The position numbers and the translations under genes were made by a program. This document shows positions 15,225 to 25,700 of a DNA stretch of 64,000 bases, one piece after another (positions within the stretch are counted from its first letter, which is position 1; each line of letters opens with the position of its first letter). The notes beneath the pieces are model-generated. The model was given only the letters and a program-made list of their open reading frames with translations, was not told where the DNA came from and did not search any database. Source of the DNA: a virus. The stretch covers positions 1 through 64,000 of the IMG/VR virus record IMGVR_UViG_3300042343_001539. One strand, given 5' to 3'.

Positions 15225-17099
15225 TTACTGTGGTGATGTGCGATGAATATCATACCCTTGACTTGCTCTAGTAGCCGTAGTAAATGTTACATAGCATGAA
15301 TATGACGTATTTGGTAATCTATCTGGATGTGCATATGATTTGGAAGCAGTATGCGGATCGGCTAGACTAGATAGTAATGTAGTTTCTGTTACTCCAGTAC
15401 TAAGTCCCCCTTCGTACCAATACCAAGTAATATCAGATGTAATAACATCGGTCGAATTTATAGTTAACGTTGAATTATCAAAATGGGGTGTTCCAGCTAC
15501 TACATTATTAAAAGTCCAATCAAATGTTGGAATATTTGTCGCTGGTGGTGTGGGTGGAGTTGGAGCTACTACGTTAGGCCCAGGAACGTCGGCGACACCG
15601 GCAGTAGCACTATCAGCATTAGTAAGTGCGGCGCAGTTATCTGGTCTAGTATTACCGCCAGTAGCAAATATAAGCTCAGTTCCGGTTGATGAACAGAATG
15701 CACTTTTACCGCCTCGCCATGGAACTTCAGTTACGCCATACGGTGGGGCGCCCCCCGCACTCGGGCCCCTTGGGGCCCCCTGCAAACCACCTTGACCTCC
15801 AGCCCCGACTTTAATAGTATAAACCGTTCCTGGAATTACCGCGTAACCAGTATATAATGTAGCACCACCACCTCCACCGCCAGCATTAACACAAGGTCCA
15901 ATAGCGCCGCCACCGCCGCCGCCGATAACACCAATATCTATTTTAGTTACTCCGGCCGGAACCGTAAATTGACCAATTAATGCATGATCATACGGATCTA
16001 CGGCAGTTTTTAGACCAGAACTATTATCCCATTCAATTGCTTTATCGCCAGTAATTATTCTAGTTCCAGAAAATGTGGTTAAATCTGCAGGTGTAAATGA
16101 ATATGATCCAGCGTTTATGGTAATTCTTATCAATCCACCAGTTCCATTACCGCCCCGAACTTGAGTTAACGTTTGATTCATATTATCAGTTTCTATACCA
16201 CCCCCACCATTACCAATACCAGTTGCATTAATAGCAACCGCATCATATCCAGGTAATAAACCAGTACCGGCAACGCCTGCCCAGCTATATCCACCCCCAC
16301 TACCCCCAGTTCCATACGTCCCATCACTTCCAGTAGCGGATAACCAATTACCCCCATTACCCCCTACTGGACTTGCGGATCCGCCCCCGCCATTACCATT
16401 ATGACCGCCGGCTGCACTATATCCGCCGGTATAATTTGCAGTTCCGCCGTACCCAGCACCACCCCACGCCGCATTCGATGCTGGGATACCGCCTGGTATT
16501 ACCGGTGGTCCAACAACTGCAGCTTCTACGGTAATTGCAGAACTAGTTACTGATTCGGCAGTCCCTTTATCGTCCGTATAACTTACTTTACAGGTTATTG
16601 ATTGCCCAACATCGCCAGCCACTGTTGCATAATGGTCCTGAGTTTCACCAGTAATTAAGGTCGATCCGCGATACCATGCGTAAGTATAAACTGCTTGTAA
16701 TAAACCATCTAAATCAACTAATGCGGATTTATTTAAGGTTAATGTATTACCGACATGAGTATCTCCAGTTAATGTTAAAACTCCAGTTGGGGCGATATTA
16801 ATTGATTTTAAATCTAATTCGACTATACTTGAATTTTTCTTTAGCCATAATTTAAAACCATCATATAAAACCTGACCGGGGATCATTTTAGTTTTAATTT
16901 CAGTAATTTCATTCGTCGATTTATTAACACATAATGTATAAAAATTAGTCGATAGATTTAATACATTTTGTTGTAAAACATCACCGTATTTAAAATAATT
17001 AAAACCAATTAAATTTAAATTAGTTTCGTTATTTAAATCTTCAACATAAACATTGTACGTTAATGAATCGTCGGATTTTTTTACACTATAATCTGTCAT
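15225..17099 (-). CDS. Glycine-rich tail fibre with docking module
   Basis: The protein has 624 residues. Residues 1-100 are a docking module (FNYFKYGDVLQQN...NFY...MIPGQVLYDG) about 60 percent identical by eye to that of the 17118 fibre. Residues ~106-195 are an Ig-like domain (DLDGL...YTYAWYRG...CKVSYTDDKGTAESVTS). Residues ~205-345 are a first glycine-rich region and ~380-500 a second with GVIGGGGGGA, like the genes at 1 and 54595. A C-terminal Ig-like domain follows. It is a fibre or adhesin whose N-terminus attaches to the baseplate and whose Gly-rich part probably meets the host. It is the last gene of the gp6 fibre unit. A strikingly GC-rich patch lies at 15739-15785. Confidence 0.7.
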   Translation of the reverse strand: MTDYSVKKSDDSLTYNVYVEDLNNETNLNLIGFNYFKYGDVLQQNVLNLSTNFYTLCVNKSTNEITEIKTKMIPGQVLYDGFKLWLKKNSSIVELDLKSINIAPTGVLTLTGDTHVGNTLTLNKSALVDLDGLLQAVYTYAWYRGSTLITGETQDHYATVAGDVGQSITCKVSYTDDKGTAESVTSSAITVEAAVVGPPVIPGGIPASNAAWGGAGYGGTANYTGGYSAAGGHNGNGGGGSASPVGGNGGNWLSATGSDGTYGTGGSGGGYSWAGVAGTGLLPGYDAVAINATGIGNGGGGIETDNMNQTLTQVRGGNGTGGLIRITINAGSYSFTPADLTTFSGTRIITGDKAIEWDNSSGLKTAVDPYDHALIGQFTVPAGVTKIDIGVIGGGGGGAIGPCVNAGGGGGGATLYTGYAVIPGTVYTIKVGAGGQGGLQGAPRGPSAGGAPPYGVTEVPWRGGKSAFCSSTGTELIFATGGNTRPDNCAALTNADSATAGVADVPGPNVVAPTPPTPPATNIPTFDWTFNNVVAGTPHFDNSTLTINSTDVITSDITWYWYEGGLSTGVTETTLLSSLADPHTASKSYAHPDRLPNTSYSCYVTFTTATRASQGYDIHRTSPQ

Positions 17100-17117
17100 A
17101 TAAAATTACTCTTAAAA

Positions 17118-18698
17118 TTAAACCGGAGTTGTGGCTTTTTTTGGTTTCATATATAATTTTCCATTATCATAGGAAACAAAAATATCCCATTTGGATTGAT
17201 CACTCGCCCCGACATCAACAATTAATTCCGAATCTACGAGTAACGGTGTGCTCACTGGAGCTTGAATTGGATTAGCGCCAGATGTTCCAGAAACAAAAAA
17301 ACTATTGGGTATAGCGGTAACACCACTAACATAGTTAGGTATATTACTACCAGTTCCAGTATGATCGACCATAACACCATCAACTAACAATATTAATGGA
17401 TCCGGTGCACTATACATGTTATATGCAATTGAAATTGGAGCAGCGGTCGTTGATAAGGTAGCAATGACGAATTTAAATTGAGCATCACCCCATGCTGATG
17501 GTTGAAGTGGTGGATCGCCTGCATTTAAGACTAAAAATTCTTCGAATGTGTATTTGATTGAATAGGTACTAGCGGAATTATTAGCATCAGTAACAGTTAT
17601 GGTCAATTCAGATGCTGTAGTTGGCGGATTCATATTTGGGTTCGCACCTGGTAACGATCCTTGTGACGTATAATGCAATGTTCCGTCAGGATCGATAGAA
17701 AACGTTCCTGCTTGAATATTACTAGTCGGTGTTATAGTGTAATTGTAAACCCCAGATCCACCACTAACATCAAATGGTTTAAAGGTTAAATTAATATTTG
17801 CGAATGTCTGTGTAGCGGCTGCAGACATAGTCGCGGAGAATGGATCATTCGTTATAACCGTCGGAGTACTAGTTAATGATTCAGCGGTTCCATGTAAATC
17901 AGTATATGATAATTTAACAACTAATGATTTACCTAAATCACCGAAAACTGGTGTATAACTATCAGTCGTCGAAACGACAGTACCGTCTAATTTCCATTCG
18001 TATGTATAGGTAGCTGGCGCCGGTAACCCATCAGCATCAACTAAATTAATAATAGATTTAGTTAACGCTACGCCAACTTTACTACCCTGAATAATAATTG
18101 ATCCAGTCGGTAAAGTATTAACTGCGGTTATGGTTACTTCGGGACTAGTAACTGTTTCGGTAGAACCGCCTAAATCAGTATATGTAACAGTAATAGATAA
18201 TTTTTTCCCACCATCCGCAAAAACCGGAGTAAATTTATCAGACGTCGCTCCACTAACAGCAACGCCATCAAGTTTCCATTGATATGTAAATGTGCTTGGT
18301 AAACCATCTGCGTCAATTAATGCTGTAAGATTTACTGTATCTTCACTATCTGCATTATGTGGGCCTGATATAGAAATATTACCAGTAGGTAATGTATTTA
18401 ATGAGTGCAAATCTAATTTAACTATACTTGAATTTTTTTTAAGCCATAAGTAAACTCCGTCGTATAAAATCTGACCTGGAATCATTTTAGCTTTTAATGC
18501 ATTAATTTCAGTTTGAGATTTTCCAGCACATAATGAATAAAAATTAGTACCTAAATGTAATTCATTTTGCTGCAAAACATCACCATATTTAAAATAATTA
18601 TGGCCAATAAACTCTAATAGAGTGTCATTGTTTAATGATGTTTCTAAAACAGAATAGGTAGATGAGGTATCTGATTTAGTTAATGTATAATCAGTCAT
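17118..18698 (-). CDS. Ig-domain tail fibre with docking module
   Basis: The protein has 526 residues. Docking module 1-100 (HNYFKYGDVLQQNELHLGTNFY...MIPGQILYDG). There are two tandem Ig-like repeats (~106-195, ~196-285), each with DADGLP...TY.W.LDG...DLG/DGGKSL...YTDL.G..E..TS. A cadherin/He_PIG-like region (~290-390) and a C-terminal domain that differs from its neighbour follow. Its first 100 residues and first Ig domain are clearly duplicated from, or to, the 15225 fibre; the C-terminal parts are unrelated. That is the usual sign of receptor-binding swaps. It is nine bases downstream of gp6, hence translated with the baseplate. Confidence 0.7.
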   Translation of the reverse strand: MTDYTLTKSDTSSTYSVLETSLNNDTLLEFIGHNYFKYGDVLQQNELHLGTNFYSLCAGKSQTEINALKAKMIPGQILYDGVYLWLKKNSSIVKLDLHSLNTLPTGNISISGPHNADSEDTVNLTALIDADGLPSTFTYQWKLDGVAVSGATSDKFTPVFADGGKKLSITVTYTDLGGSTETVTSPEVTITAVNTLPTGSIIIQGSKVGVALTKSIINLVDADGLPAPATYTYEWKLDGTVVSTTDSYTPVFGDLGKSLVVKLSYTDLHGTAESLTSTPTVITNDPFSATMSAAATQTFANINLTFKPFDVSGGSGVYNYTITPTSNIQAGTFSIDPDGTLHYTSQGSLPGANPNMNPPTTASELTITVTDANNSASTYSIKYTFEEFLVLNAGDPPLQPSAWGDAQFKFVIATLSTTAAPISIAYNMYSAPDPLILLVDGVMVDHTGTGSNIPNYVSGVTAIPNSFFVSGTSGANPIQAPVSTPLLVDSELIVDVGASDQSKWDIFVSYDNGKLYMKPKKATTPV

Positions 18699-18707
18699 TT
18701 AATTCGC

Positions 18708-21700
18708 CTATAATATATTTGTTGATGTTAAATATTGAACCATCTCTATATCTTCCATGTCGATTGACGGTACTAAAATCTCATGCTCCATAGTAAATAT
18801 CTGAAATAAATTACCAAAATGATTAAATTCGCTTTTTGGTTTTATAACAAATGAACTTATATTACCATTTAATGAATTATGAACGTAGGTCGATAATTCA
18901 GTAAAATTGAAAGTATTACCAAAATCCCAATCTCTAATATTAAAAAATTCATATATTAATGTTACAATACTGGATTTAATTTGATTATCCGTAAATGTAG
19001 CGAATGGTGATTTCACAACTAAAAATTTAGCCTGTAATTCCTGTGCCGCATATTTACCGAATATTACTTTCAACTCACCGGATTTAATAATCATTTCATC
19101 AGATATCATCTTATTAGTAATTAATTTATTATAAGATGCTCTTAATTCATGCGGTAATGGTTTGGCTGGTTTACTACCGATACCATTAATCCAATTCATG
19201 GTACTTTGATAATATCCTCTAGTTATAATAAAACAATCTATTATATTAGAACATGATGGGTTAATTTTCATATTATCAGTTGGTGTATGTTGCCATAAGA
19301 AATTTAATCCTGAGCGTCCTTGTTTGCGTGTATATAATGCTTTTGATGAATCGAGTAATGCAAAAGCTTCCGCAAACCAATTAATTTTTTTAGAATCATC
19401 TATTATAGAATATGGAGTATCGATATCTGGTCTATAAAAATAAACATAGTCTTTAATTTTAACAGTAATTGTATTATTACTACCGTTATCTATTATAGTA
19501 ATCTTATTAGTATATTGTAATTTATTAATATCTCGTTCTTTCCAAACTATAGTATTATTTTCACCTAGATTCGAATTAGATGAACCTGAAACATCCCCAA
19601 TAAATTCAACATCAGCTTTACCAGTTACTGGATCTACTATAGTAAATACATCATACGGTAATTCAATAGTTGGAGTTTCGACATTAAATGAATCAAATGG
19701 CATATCAAAAACTCGATCAAATAATTGATAATAAGCTTTATCTTCGAAAAATTTATCAGTATCTGGATTAATAGTTATTGTATTAGTAGTTAACTGCAAA
19801 ACTTCTGCTATATCAGGAACACCATCGTTATTATTATCACTTATTGAAACATTCAATGTATTATAATCCATTTGACCAATATATTGTGTTGGTTCTCTAA
19901 ATGTATTAATATTCAAAATCGATAACGAAACTTCATTAGTTAAAAATTTAGTATTATTTAATGTTCTATAGTCGGCGGCGTTCGATTTTAATATGGTTAT
20001 ATTATCTTGATTTGCGGCATAATTCCAGAACTTAGTCGATGGGCTATTTGCTAATATTCTAGCTATTTTATATTTAATAACCCAATTATTGCCGATAACG
20101 TCAATATGAAATAACCAATCATCGCCAGTAATTGCCTGAGGATAATATTTAGTATTATAATATATACCGAATGGTAATGTTGCCGGCGGAGCATTCATAT
20201 CAGATAATGAATAAACTTCGCCCATGAAATTAAATACTATATCGTGTTGTTCGCTAGTTGCCGAACCACCAGTAAAATAACGTCTAGGTGATATATTATT
20301 AAATGCTCTATAATATAATGTATCATTATTCGATAATAATGGTTGAATATGATTAATTAAAACCGATAATGCTGAAATTTTATTCGAGACAGTTATAGTA
20401 CCAATATCATATTCTGTATAAATTGATAAATCAGTCCCAAAATGATTAATATTTTGGTAAGTATCACTCGGATCATTAAATCCGGTATATTTACTTTCGC
20501 CAGCATAGGTTCTATTAATAGACGCTAATTTTAAAATAGTATTATCTTGTAATAATAATGAATTATAATCGCGAGCATTAACCATTCGATTTTGAGTATA
20601 ATAAACCGATGGTGCATTTATTTTAATATGTTCTATATCTTCACTTGGTGCAGCATTTTGTATTGGTTGAACTAATGAAAATGTAAATATAGCATTTTGA
20701 ACATTACCTTTACCATCTAAATATGCAAAATTAGATGAGACTTCACTGATCGCATTCATTGGGATAGGAATTGGATCCGGATCTGAAGTTCGATACCAAA
20801 TATCGAATATACCATTAGGTATATTAGCAAAATCACCATCACCAAATAAAATCGATATTTGGTCATTATCTAAAGTATTAATTTCGTATTTGTTTTTATT
20901 TGGATTATTACTAAAAATAATATTTTGTTCATTGATCGTATCGACTGCTTCCCAAGCGATTGAATCGGTCGAAGTAATTTGATTAACCCAAACATCAGTA
21001 TTATTAATATTTTTTACATTTATATTAAATGATTGATGTGGGGTTATACCGTCAAATGAATCGGTTCTAGTTCTTTTTAATATACCTTGTTTAGTTAACA
21101 TAAAAAAGCCGGTATAATTAGATGAATTACCTAATCCATCAGAACCATATAATATATTAAAATTTTGATTATTATTTGTCGTTATGATTTTTGGTCTTTG
21201 TTCGATTGGACCATCCGTTGTTAATTCAACTGATGTTAATTCCATATCAATTGATTTATTTTGAACTTGTGTTTTATATTGTATTACACTATTTTCAAAC
21301 GGCATATTATTAATTGAATATAGTTCAAATATTTGATCAAATACTTGGACTCGATCGCTAGGTAAAACATCACCAAACGAACGTAATAATGTAGCGTTAA
21401 TTACGGCAAAGAATTGTGATTGCCAATTAACATTATTAGAATCATTCCATATAATTTTACTATTTGCTAAATTATTACCATTTAAATCATAAACCCGTTC
21501 TGATGTAGAAATTGATGTTATTTTTACTAAACCAGAACCTGGAATATTTCTCGACGGATTATATGAAATAAATTTAGCTAATTTAAGAACCGAATCTTTA
21601 CGCTGTGCAGTTGATAACAAATTTTCATTCGCTACCATATCTAATCGATAAGCACTTAATTCGCAGACGTAGGCAAATGCCTCTAAAATCATTACAAATT

Positions 21701-21860
21701 CGTCGGTTTCAATCCAGTTATTAAATTCAGGATGTGTTAGACGAAAGTAATCTATAAGTGATTGTTTTACGGTTGCATAATCAAAGCCGGTAAAATTTAT
21801 AAATTTACTTGCCTGATATATTGTATCCCAAGATTCCGCTTTAGATAACTGAATTGCCAT
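18708..21860 (-). CDS. 6: Baseplate wedge subunit gp6
   Basis: The protein has 1050 residues (T4 gp6 has 660). The N-terminus is typical of gp6: NFTGFDYATVKQSLIDYF, then ...FVMILEAFAYVCELSAYRLDMVANENLLSTA and KLAKFISYNPS, the helical region that builds the wedge. The middle is a long beta-rich part. The C-terminus (KVIFGKYAAQELQAKFLVVKS...EFFNIRDWDFGNTFNFTELSTYVH) corresponds to the gp6/J-like ring domain. Dimers of gp6 form the inner baseplate ring around the hub. The extra ~390 residues must be insertions in the middle. It is first in a late unit with two fibres; late box at 21901-21910. Confidence 0.85.
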   Translation of the reverse strand: MAIQLSKAESWDTIYQASKFINFTGFDYATVKQSLIDYFRLTHPEFNNWIETDEFVMILEAFAYVCELSAYRLDMVANENLLSTAQRKDSVLKLAKFISYNPSRNIPGSGLVKITSISTSERVYDLNGNNLANSKIIWNDSNNVNWQSQFFAVINATLLRSFGDVLPSDRVQVFDQIFELYSINNMPFENSVIQYKTQVQNKSIDMELTSVELTTDGPIEQRPKIITTNNNQNFNILYGSDGLGNSSNYTGFFMLTKQGILKRTRTDSFDGITPHQSFNINVKNINNTDVWVNQITSTDSIAWEAVDTINEQNIIFSNNPNKNKYEINTLDNDQISILFGDGDFANIPNGIFDIWYRTSDPDPIPIPMNAISEVSSNFAYLDGKGNVQNAIFTFSLVQPIQNAAPSEDIEHIKINAPSVYYTQNRMVNARDYNSLLLQDNTILKLASINRTYAGESKYTGFNDPSDTYQNINHFGTDLSIYTEYDIGTITVSNKISALSVLINHIQPLLSNNDTLYYRAFNNISPRRYFTGGSATSEQHDIVFNFMGEVYSLSDMNAPPATLPFGIYYNTKYYPQAITGDDWLFHIDVIGNNWVIKYKIARILANSPSTKFWNYAANQDNITILKSNAADYRTLNNTKFLTNEVSLSILNINTFREPTQYIGQMDYNTLNVSISDNNNDGVPDIAEVLQLTTNTITINPDTDKFFEDKAYYQLFDRVFDMPFDSFNVETPTIELPYDVFTIVDPVTGKADVEFIGDVSGSSNSNLGENNTIVWKERDINKLQYTNKITIIDNGSNNTITVKIKDYVYFYRPDIDTPYSIIDDSKKINWFAEAFALLDSSKALYTRKQGRSGLNFLWQHTPTDNMKINPSCSNIIDCFIITRGYYQSTMNWINGIGSKPAKPLPHELRASYNKLITNKMISDEMIIKSGELKVIFGKYAAQELQAKFLVVKSPFATFTDNQIKSSIVTLIYEFFNIRDWDFGNTFNFTELSTYVHNSLNGNISSFVIKPKSEFNHFGNLFQIFTMEHEILVPSIDMEDIEMVQYLTSTNIL

Positions 21861-21900
21861 ATATGTCTTTTCTGAAATAAGGGTAAGTTTATAATAAGAG

Positions 21901-21910
21901 ATATTTATGG
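21901..21910 (-). promoter_or_regulatory. Late promoter box for the gp6 unit
   Basis: CCATAAATAT on the minus strand, 40 bases before the gp6 ATG. Confidence 0.6.
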
Positions 21911-21924
21911 GAGTTTGTTATCCT

Positions 21925-21934
21925 CAATAAATAC
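21925..21934 (+). promoter_or_regulatory. Late promoter box for the 21964 gene
   Basis: CAATAAATAC, 30 bases before the ATG; divergent from the gp6 late box. Confidence 0.6.
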
Positions 21935-21963
21935 AACTATTACATTTCTCGGTAATTAAACTT

Positions 21964-22245
21964 ATGGCTTATACACTTAAAATCGATGCGGCCGGTAATT
22001 CGTTTACTGTTGATGCTGCCAATAACACTACTAGTACACCATTTACTTTATATCCACAAGGAAATGGAGTTGAGTATGGCGAAGGGTTTCAAAATAATTT
22101 AGTTCATGTATTAGAGAACTTTGCCGGTCCAACAGAACCAGCTATTAAAATCCCAGGATTGATGTGGTATAATACTGCTATTACACCACCTAGATTACAA
22201 TTGTGGACTACCGGCAATGAATGGAAAATGGTTACTCTTATATAA
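21964..22245 (+). CDS. Stand-alone fibre-docking module protein
   Basis: The protein has 93 residues. The core VEYGEGFQNNLVHVLENFAGPTEP...IPGLMWYN...EWKMV is the full docking module of the fibres, with nothing after it. It is a single plus-strand gene wedged between minus-strand gp6 and gp25, with its own late box. Compare the protein at 12636-12932. It is probably a small baseplate-attached structural protein. It is convergent with gp25 with only two bases between stops and no terminator visible. Confidence 0.65.
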   Translation: MAYTLKIDAAGNSFTVDAANNTTSTPFTLYPQGNGVEYGEGFQNNLVHVLENFAGPTEPAIKIPGLMWYNTAITPPRLQLWTTGNEWKMVTLI

Positions 22246-22247
22246 TA

Positions 22248-22715
22248 TTAACTTACGAATTCAATATTAAAATTCATATTTTTTGTAACATTGAGTTCTA
22301 TATAAAATAAACTCAATGTTACAGTTAATGCATTATGATCGTAATCCGCGTTAACATCAATAGAATTTAGTGATACTCTGGGGTCGTAAGCAACAACAGC
22401 TTCTAATTCGCTTCTGCATTGGTCTATAGTTTCTTGATCTAATGGCTCGAAAACTAAATACGGAATATTAGTTCCAAATTTAGGCATCATTATTCGCTCG
22501 CCTTTTCTCGTAAAAATATGATTTAATATATTACGTTCAACTAATTTAATATCAGTTAAAACAAAGGTATTATTACCGTCGTTTTCTTTAGCCATAAACG
22601 TATCAATAATCGGAGCTATTTTTTTAGTTCCATCTAATTGTTTAGCGGCGAATGAACCAGTAGTTTTAAAGCCTAATTTATAATCAATAGACGAAAATCC
22701 TTTATATAACGCCAT
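22248..22715 (-). CDS. 25: Baseplate wedge subunit gp25
   Basis: The protein has 155 residues. The ATG at 22715 (MALYKGF) follows GGAG by nine bases; an in-frame TTG 15 bases upstream is the alternative. The gp25/lysozyme-fold signature is clear: KLVERNILNHIFTRKGERIMMPKFGTNIPYLVFEPLD near residues 60-95. It joins gp6 and gp53 at the inner baseplate and nucleates sheath polymerisation. It starts two bases after the gp5 stop, so hub spike and wedge are translated together. Confidence 0.9.
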   Translation of the reverse strand: MALYKGFSSIDYKLGFKTTGSFAAKQLDGTKKIAPIIDTFMAKENDGNNTFVLTDIKLVERNILNHIFTRKGERIMMPKFGTNIPYLVFEPLDQETIDQCRSELEAVVAYDPRVSLNSIDVNADYDHNALTVTLSLFYIELNVTKNMNFNIEFVS

Positions 22716-22717
22716 CT

Positions 22718-25700
22718 TTATCTTCTCCAATATTTACTGCGAGGTGAATTATCTTTTCCTATTTGTGGATCATCGTATTTATATTTTTGAGTTTTATCAG
22801 TATCACTCATATTATCAGATCTAGCCCAAGGTTCATGCTTCGGTATTCTAGTTGGAAATGCGGCTATTTTAGCAGTCTTTGGAGTCGGTTTAGCATCCAT
22901 CGTATTTGCATTTGCCATATCTGAAATTTTTTCTGGAGCCATACATGATAATGCAGTATTCGCCATTTCCGGTGACATATTCGACATAATATTACCCATT
23001 TCCAATCCGGGAATATTATTTAATGCATCGCCTAAACCAGGTAATGGAACATTAGAAAGCATGTCAGTTACATTATTTAATGGTAATTTTGATAATAATC
23101 CACTCATATCATTAATTGGTAATTTTGACATTAAATTACCGAAATCCGCACCATTTAATTTAGATAAAATACCATTAACATCAGGAATACCGTCTAATAC
23201 TTTACTAATATCACCACCGGGTAAATTATTAAACATATTACCTAAACTACCACCACTAATATCAGATAAGAATTTTTCTGTATTTGGGAATTGATCTAAC
23301 ATATGTGTTAAATCGCCGCCGGGTAATTTTCCTAATAAATCACCGACATGATGATCGGCTAAACCATCAAATAAGGTATGTGCATCTGGTATAGCTTTGA
23401 GTAATTGACCGGATTGCAATCCTGGTATATTAGTTAATATATCTCCGCATATATGTTTAGGTGCATCTAATAATACATTCGCTGCATGAACACCTGGAAT
23501 ATTATTTAAAACATGACCTAAATCCGCACCAGACATAAAATCATGTATTGGAGCATTAGTTATTTTAGATAATTGAGATGATATACTACTAATATCAACT
23601 CTGGGAATTGTACTTTTAATATCGGATACTTTAGCATTTGGAAAATCTGGTAATGTATCTAATATATGAGTTGATAACCCGGACATCGCATTTGGAATAA
23701 CGCCGGATGGTAATTGATGCATTACGTTATTAATTTGCTTAATTGGTAAGGTCGATAACATACTACCAATATGAGTATCTGGCATTTGCGATAATACGTG
23801 GCTAATATTATCAATTGGTAGTCGATTTAAACAATCCCCGACGACATTATGTGATAAATTAGTTAAAGTTCCGTTAATATTAGGTAAGCTATTTAAAACC
23901 TCAGGTAATAAATTATTAGAAACTTTACCTAAAACATTACCTAAATTACCACTAGCTAATGCATGAATAGTAGTTCCCATATTAGGTAGTTTATTTAATA
24001 TAGTATCCATATGCAAATTAGATATATTATTCATAACGCCACCTAAATCTAAGCTAGGTAGCTTATTCATAATACCACCTAAATCAATATTAGGTAGTTT
24101 ATTTAATAGATTACCGACGTCTGGTAATTTCGATAATAATCCACCTACATCTGGCATTTTATTTAATATACCACCAATATCAGGTAACCCACCCATAATA
24201 TTACTAATATCCGGAATATCTGGTAACATATGAGCTATATCGGGTAAAACATTACCTAAATCTGGCATATTAGCTAAAACATCACCAATATTATCAGATA
24301 TGCTATTCATAATTCCACTCATATCTGGTAATTGATGCATTACGGTATCCATAATATTCGGCATTGAATTCATAACGCTATTTAATTGACCCATCGCGGC
24401 TGTAAATTCAGTTGATAATGCGCCACCAACTTCGCCGGCTAATGAACTTAATTCGCCCGTTACATCATTAATAGCGGTCCCTAGTTCGCCCATTACATCA
24501 CCTAAGGCTCCACTAACTTCACCCATTACTCCACCGATAGTATCAGTAACTGCACCCATTGCATCGCCTAATGCACCCATAGCCTCGCCTAATGCCCCAC
24601 CGATTTCTCCAGCTACTTCTCCTACGGCAGATCCGACTTCACCTAATGCACCACTAATTGCTGCACCTACACCACTTAATGCCCCACCTACCGGGTTTGG
24701 TTCAACGCCCGTTAATATAGCTGGTGATGCGACGGTTACTAAAGCGCCAGTTACATTAGTCATTTTACCGGCTAAGTTTAATGCGCTTTTACTAGATACG
24801 CTAGCGGTTCCACCTGACATACTTAACATACCCATACCAGATACACTAGTCATAGCGCCAGACATACTCATCATGCCTTTACCACTAACACTAGTCATCA
24901 AACTAGAAACACTTGCAGTTCGATCACCGGATACACTAGTTGATTCGCCGGTAATACCCATAGATTTTTGAGCGCTAATACCGCAAGTTTTTGACCCGAC
25001 TGAATAATTATCCGAAGCTGATGATGTTATATTGGTTGCATTTTTATTAATATCTTTTGCTGCGGTTAAATTTAAATTATTTTCTGCATTTAAATGAATA
25101 TCTTTTGCGTTTAATCTAATTGAATTAGCTGCATGCAAATTAATATCTTTATCCGAATTAATTGATATAGTTTGCGTTCCGAATATATCTATTGTTCCGT
25201 CTTGATCTAATTCTATCCAACTATTACCTTCCGCAGTATTAATATAAATTCGTTCATTAGTATCATCGAATATAACTTGATGACCACTACTAGTTCTTAA
25301 TCTAACGCGACAATTATCTTGACTATCGTCAAATGATAATGCATGAAATCCTGGAGTCGTCAATGAATATATTTGACTATCATAATTAGCATCGGTCGCA
25401 CTATTTTTTAAATTAGGTTGCAATCTAGATTTTTTATAACCGGAAGTTGAATCTTTTTGTTTTGATGGAGTTGTTTGATTATCTATATGATCCTGAGTTA
25501 AACCAGTTACACTAACGTCAGCAGCTCGAGATTTAAACTCATGTTTGCCTTTATCATCACCAAACGCCTTTTTAAGATTATCATATAATGGTTGAATTGG
25601 TTGTTCTTCTGATGAATAGGGCCCATCATTACCATCTTCGCCGATAAATCTACCGTGGGGCATAGTATGTTCTGCATTAACTGGAGGCATACACCCAATA

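Noticed and set aside
22900-24370. Regularly spaced short repeats, CRISPR-like at first sight
   Set aside because: The repeats are degenerate, about 33-39 bases long with no unique spacers, and encode a continuous repeat protein in the gp5 frame.
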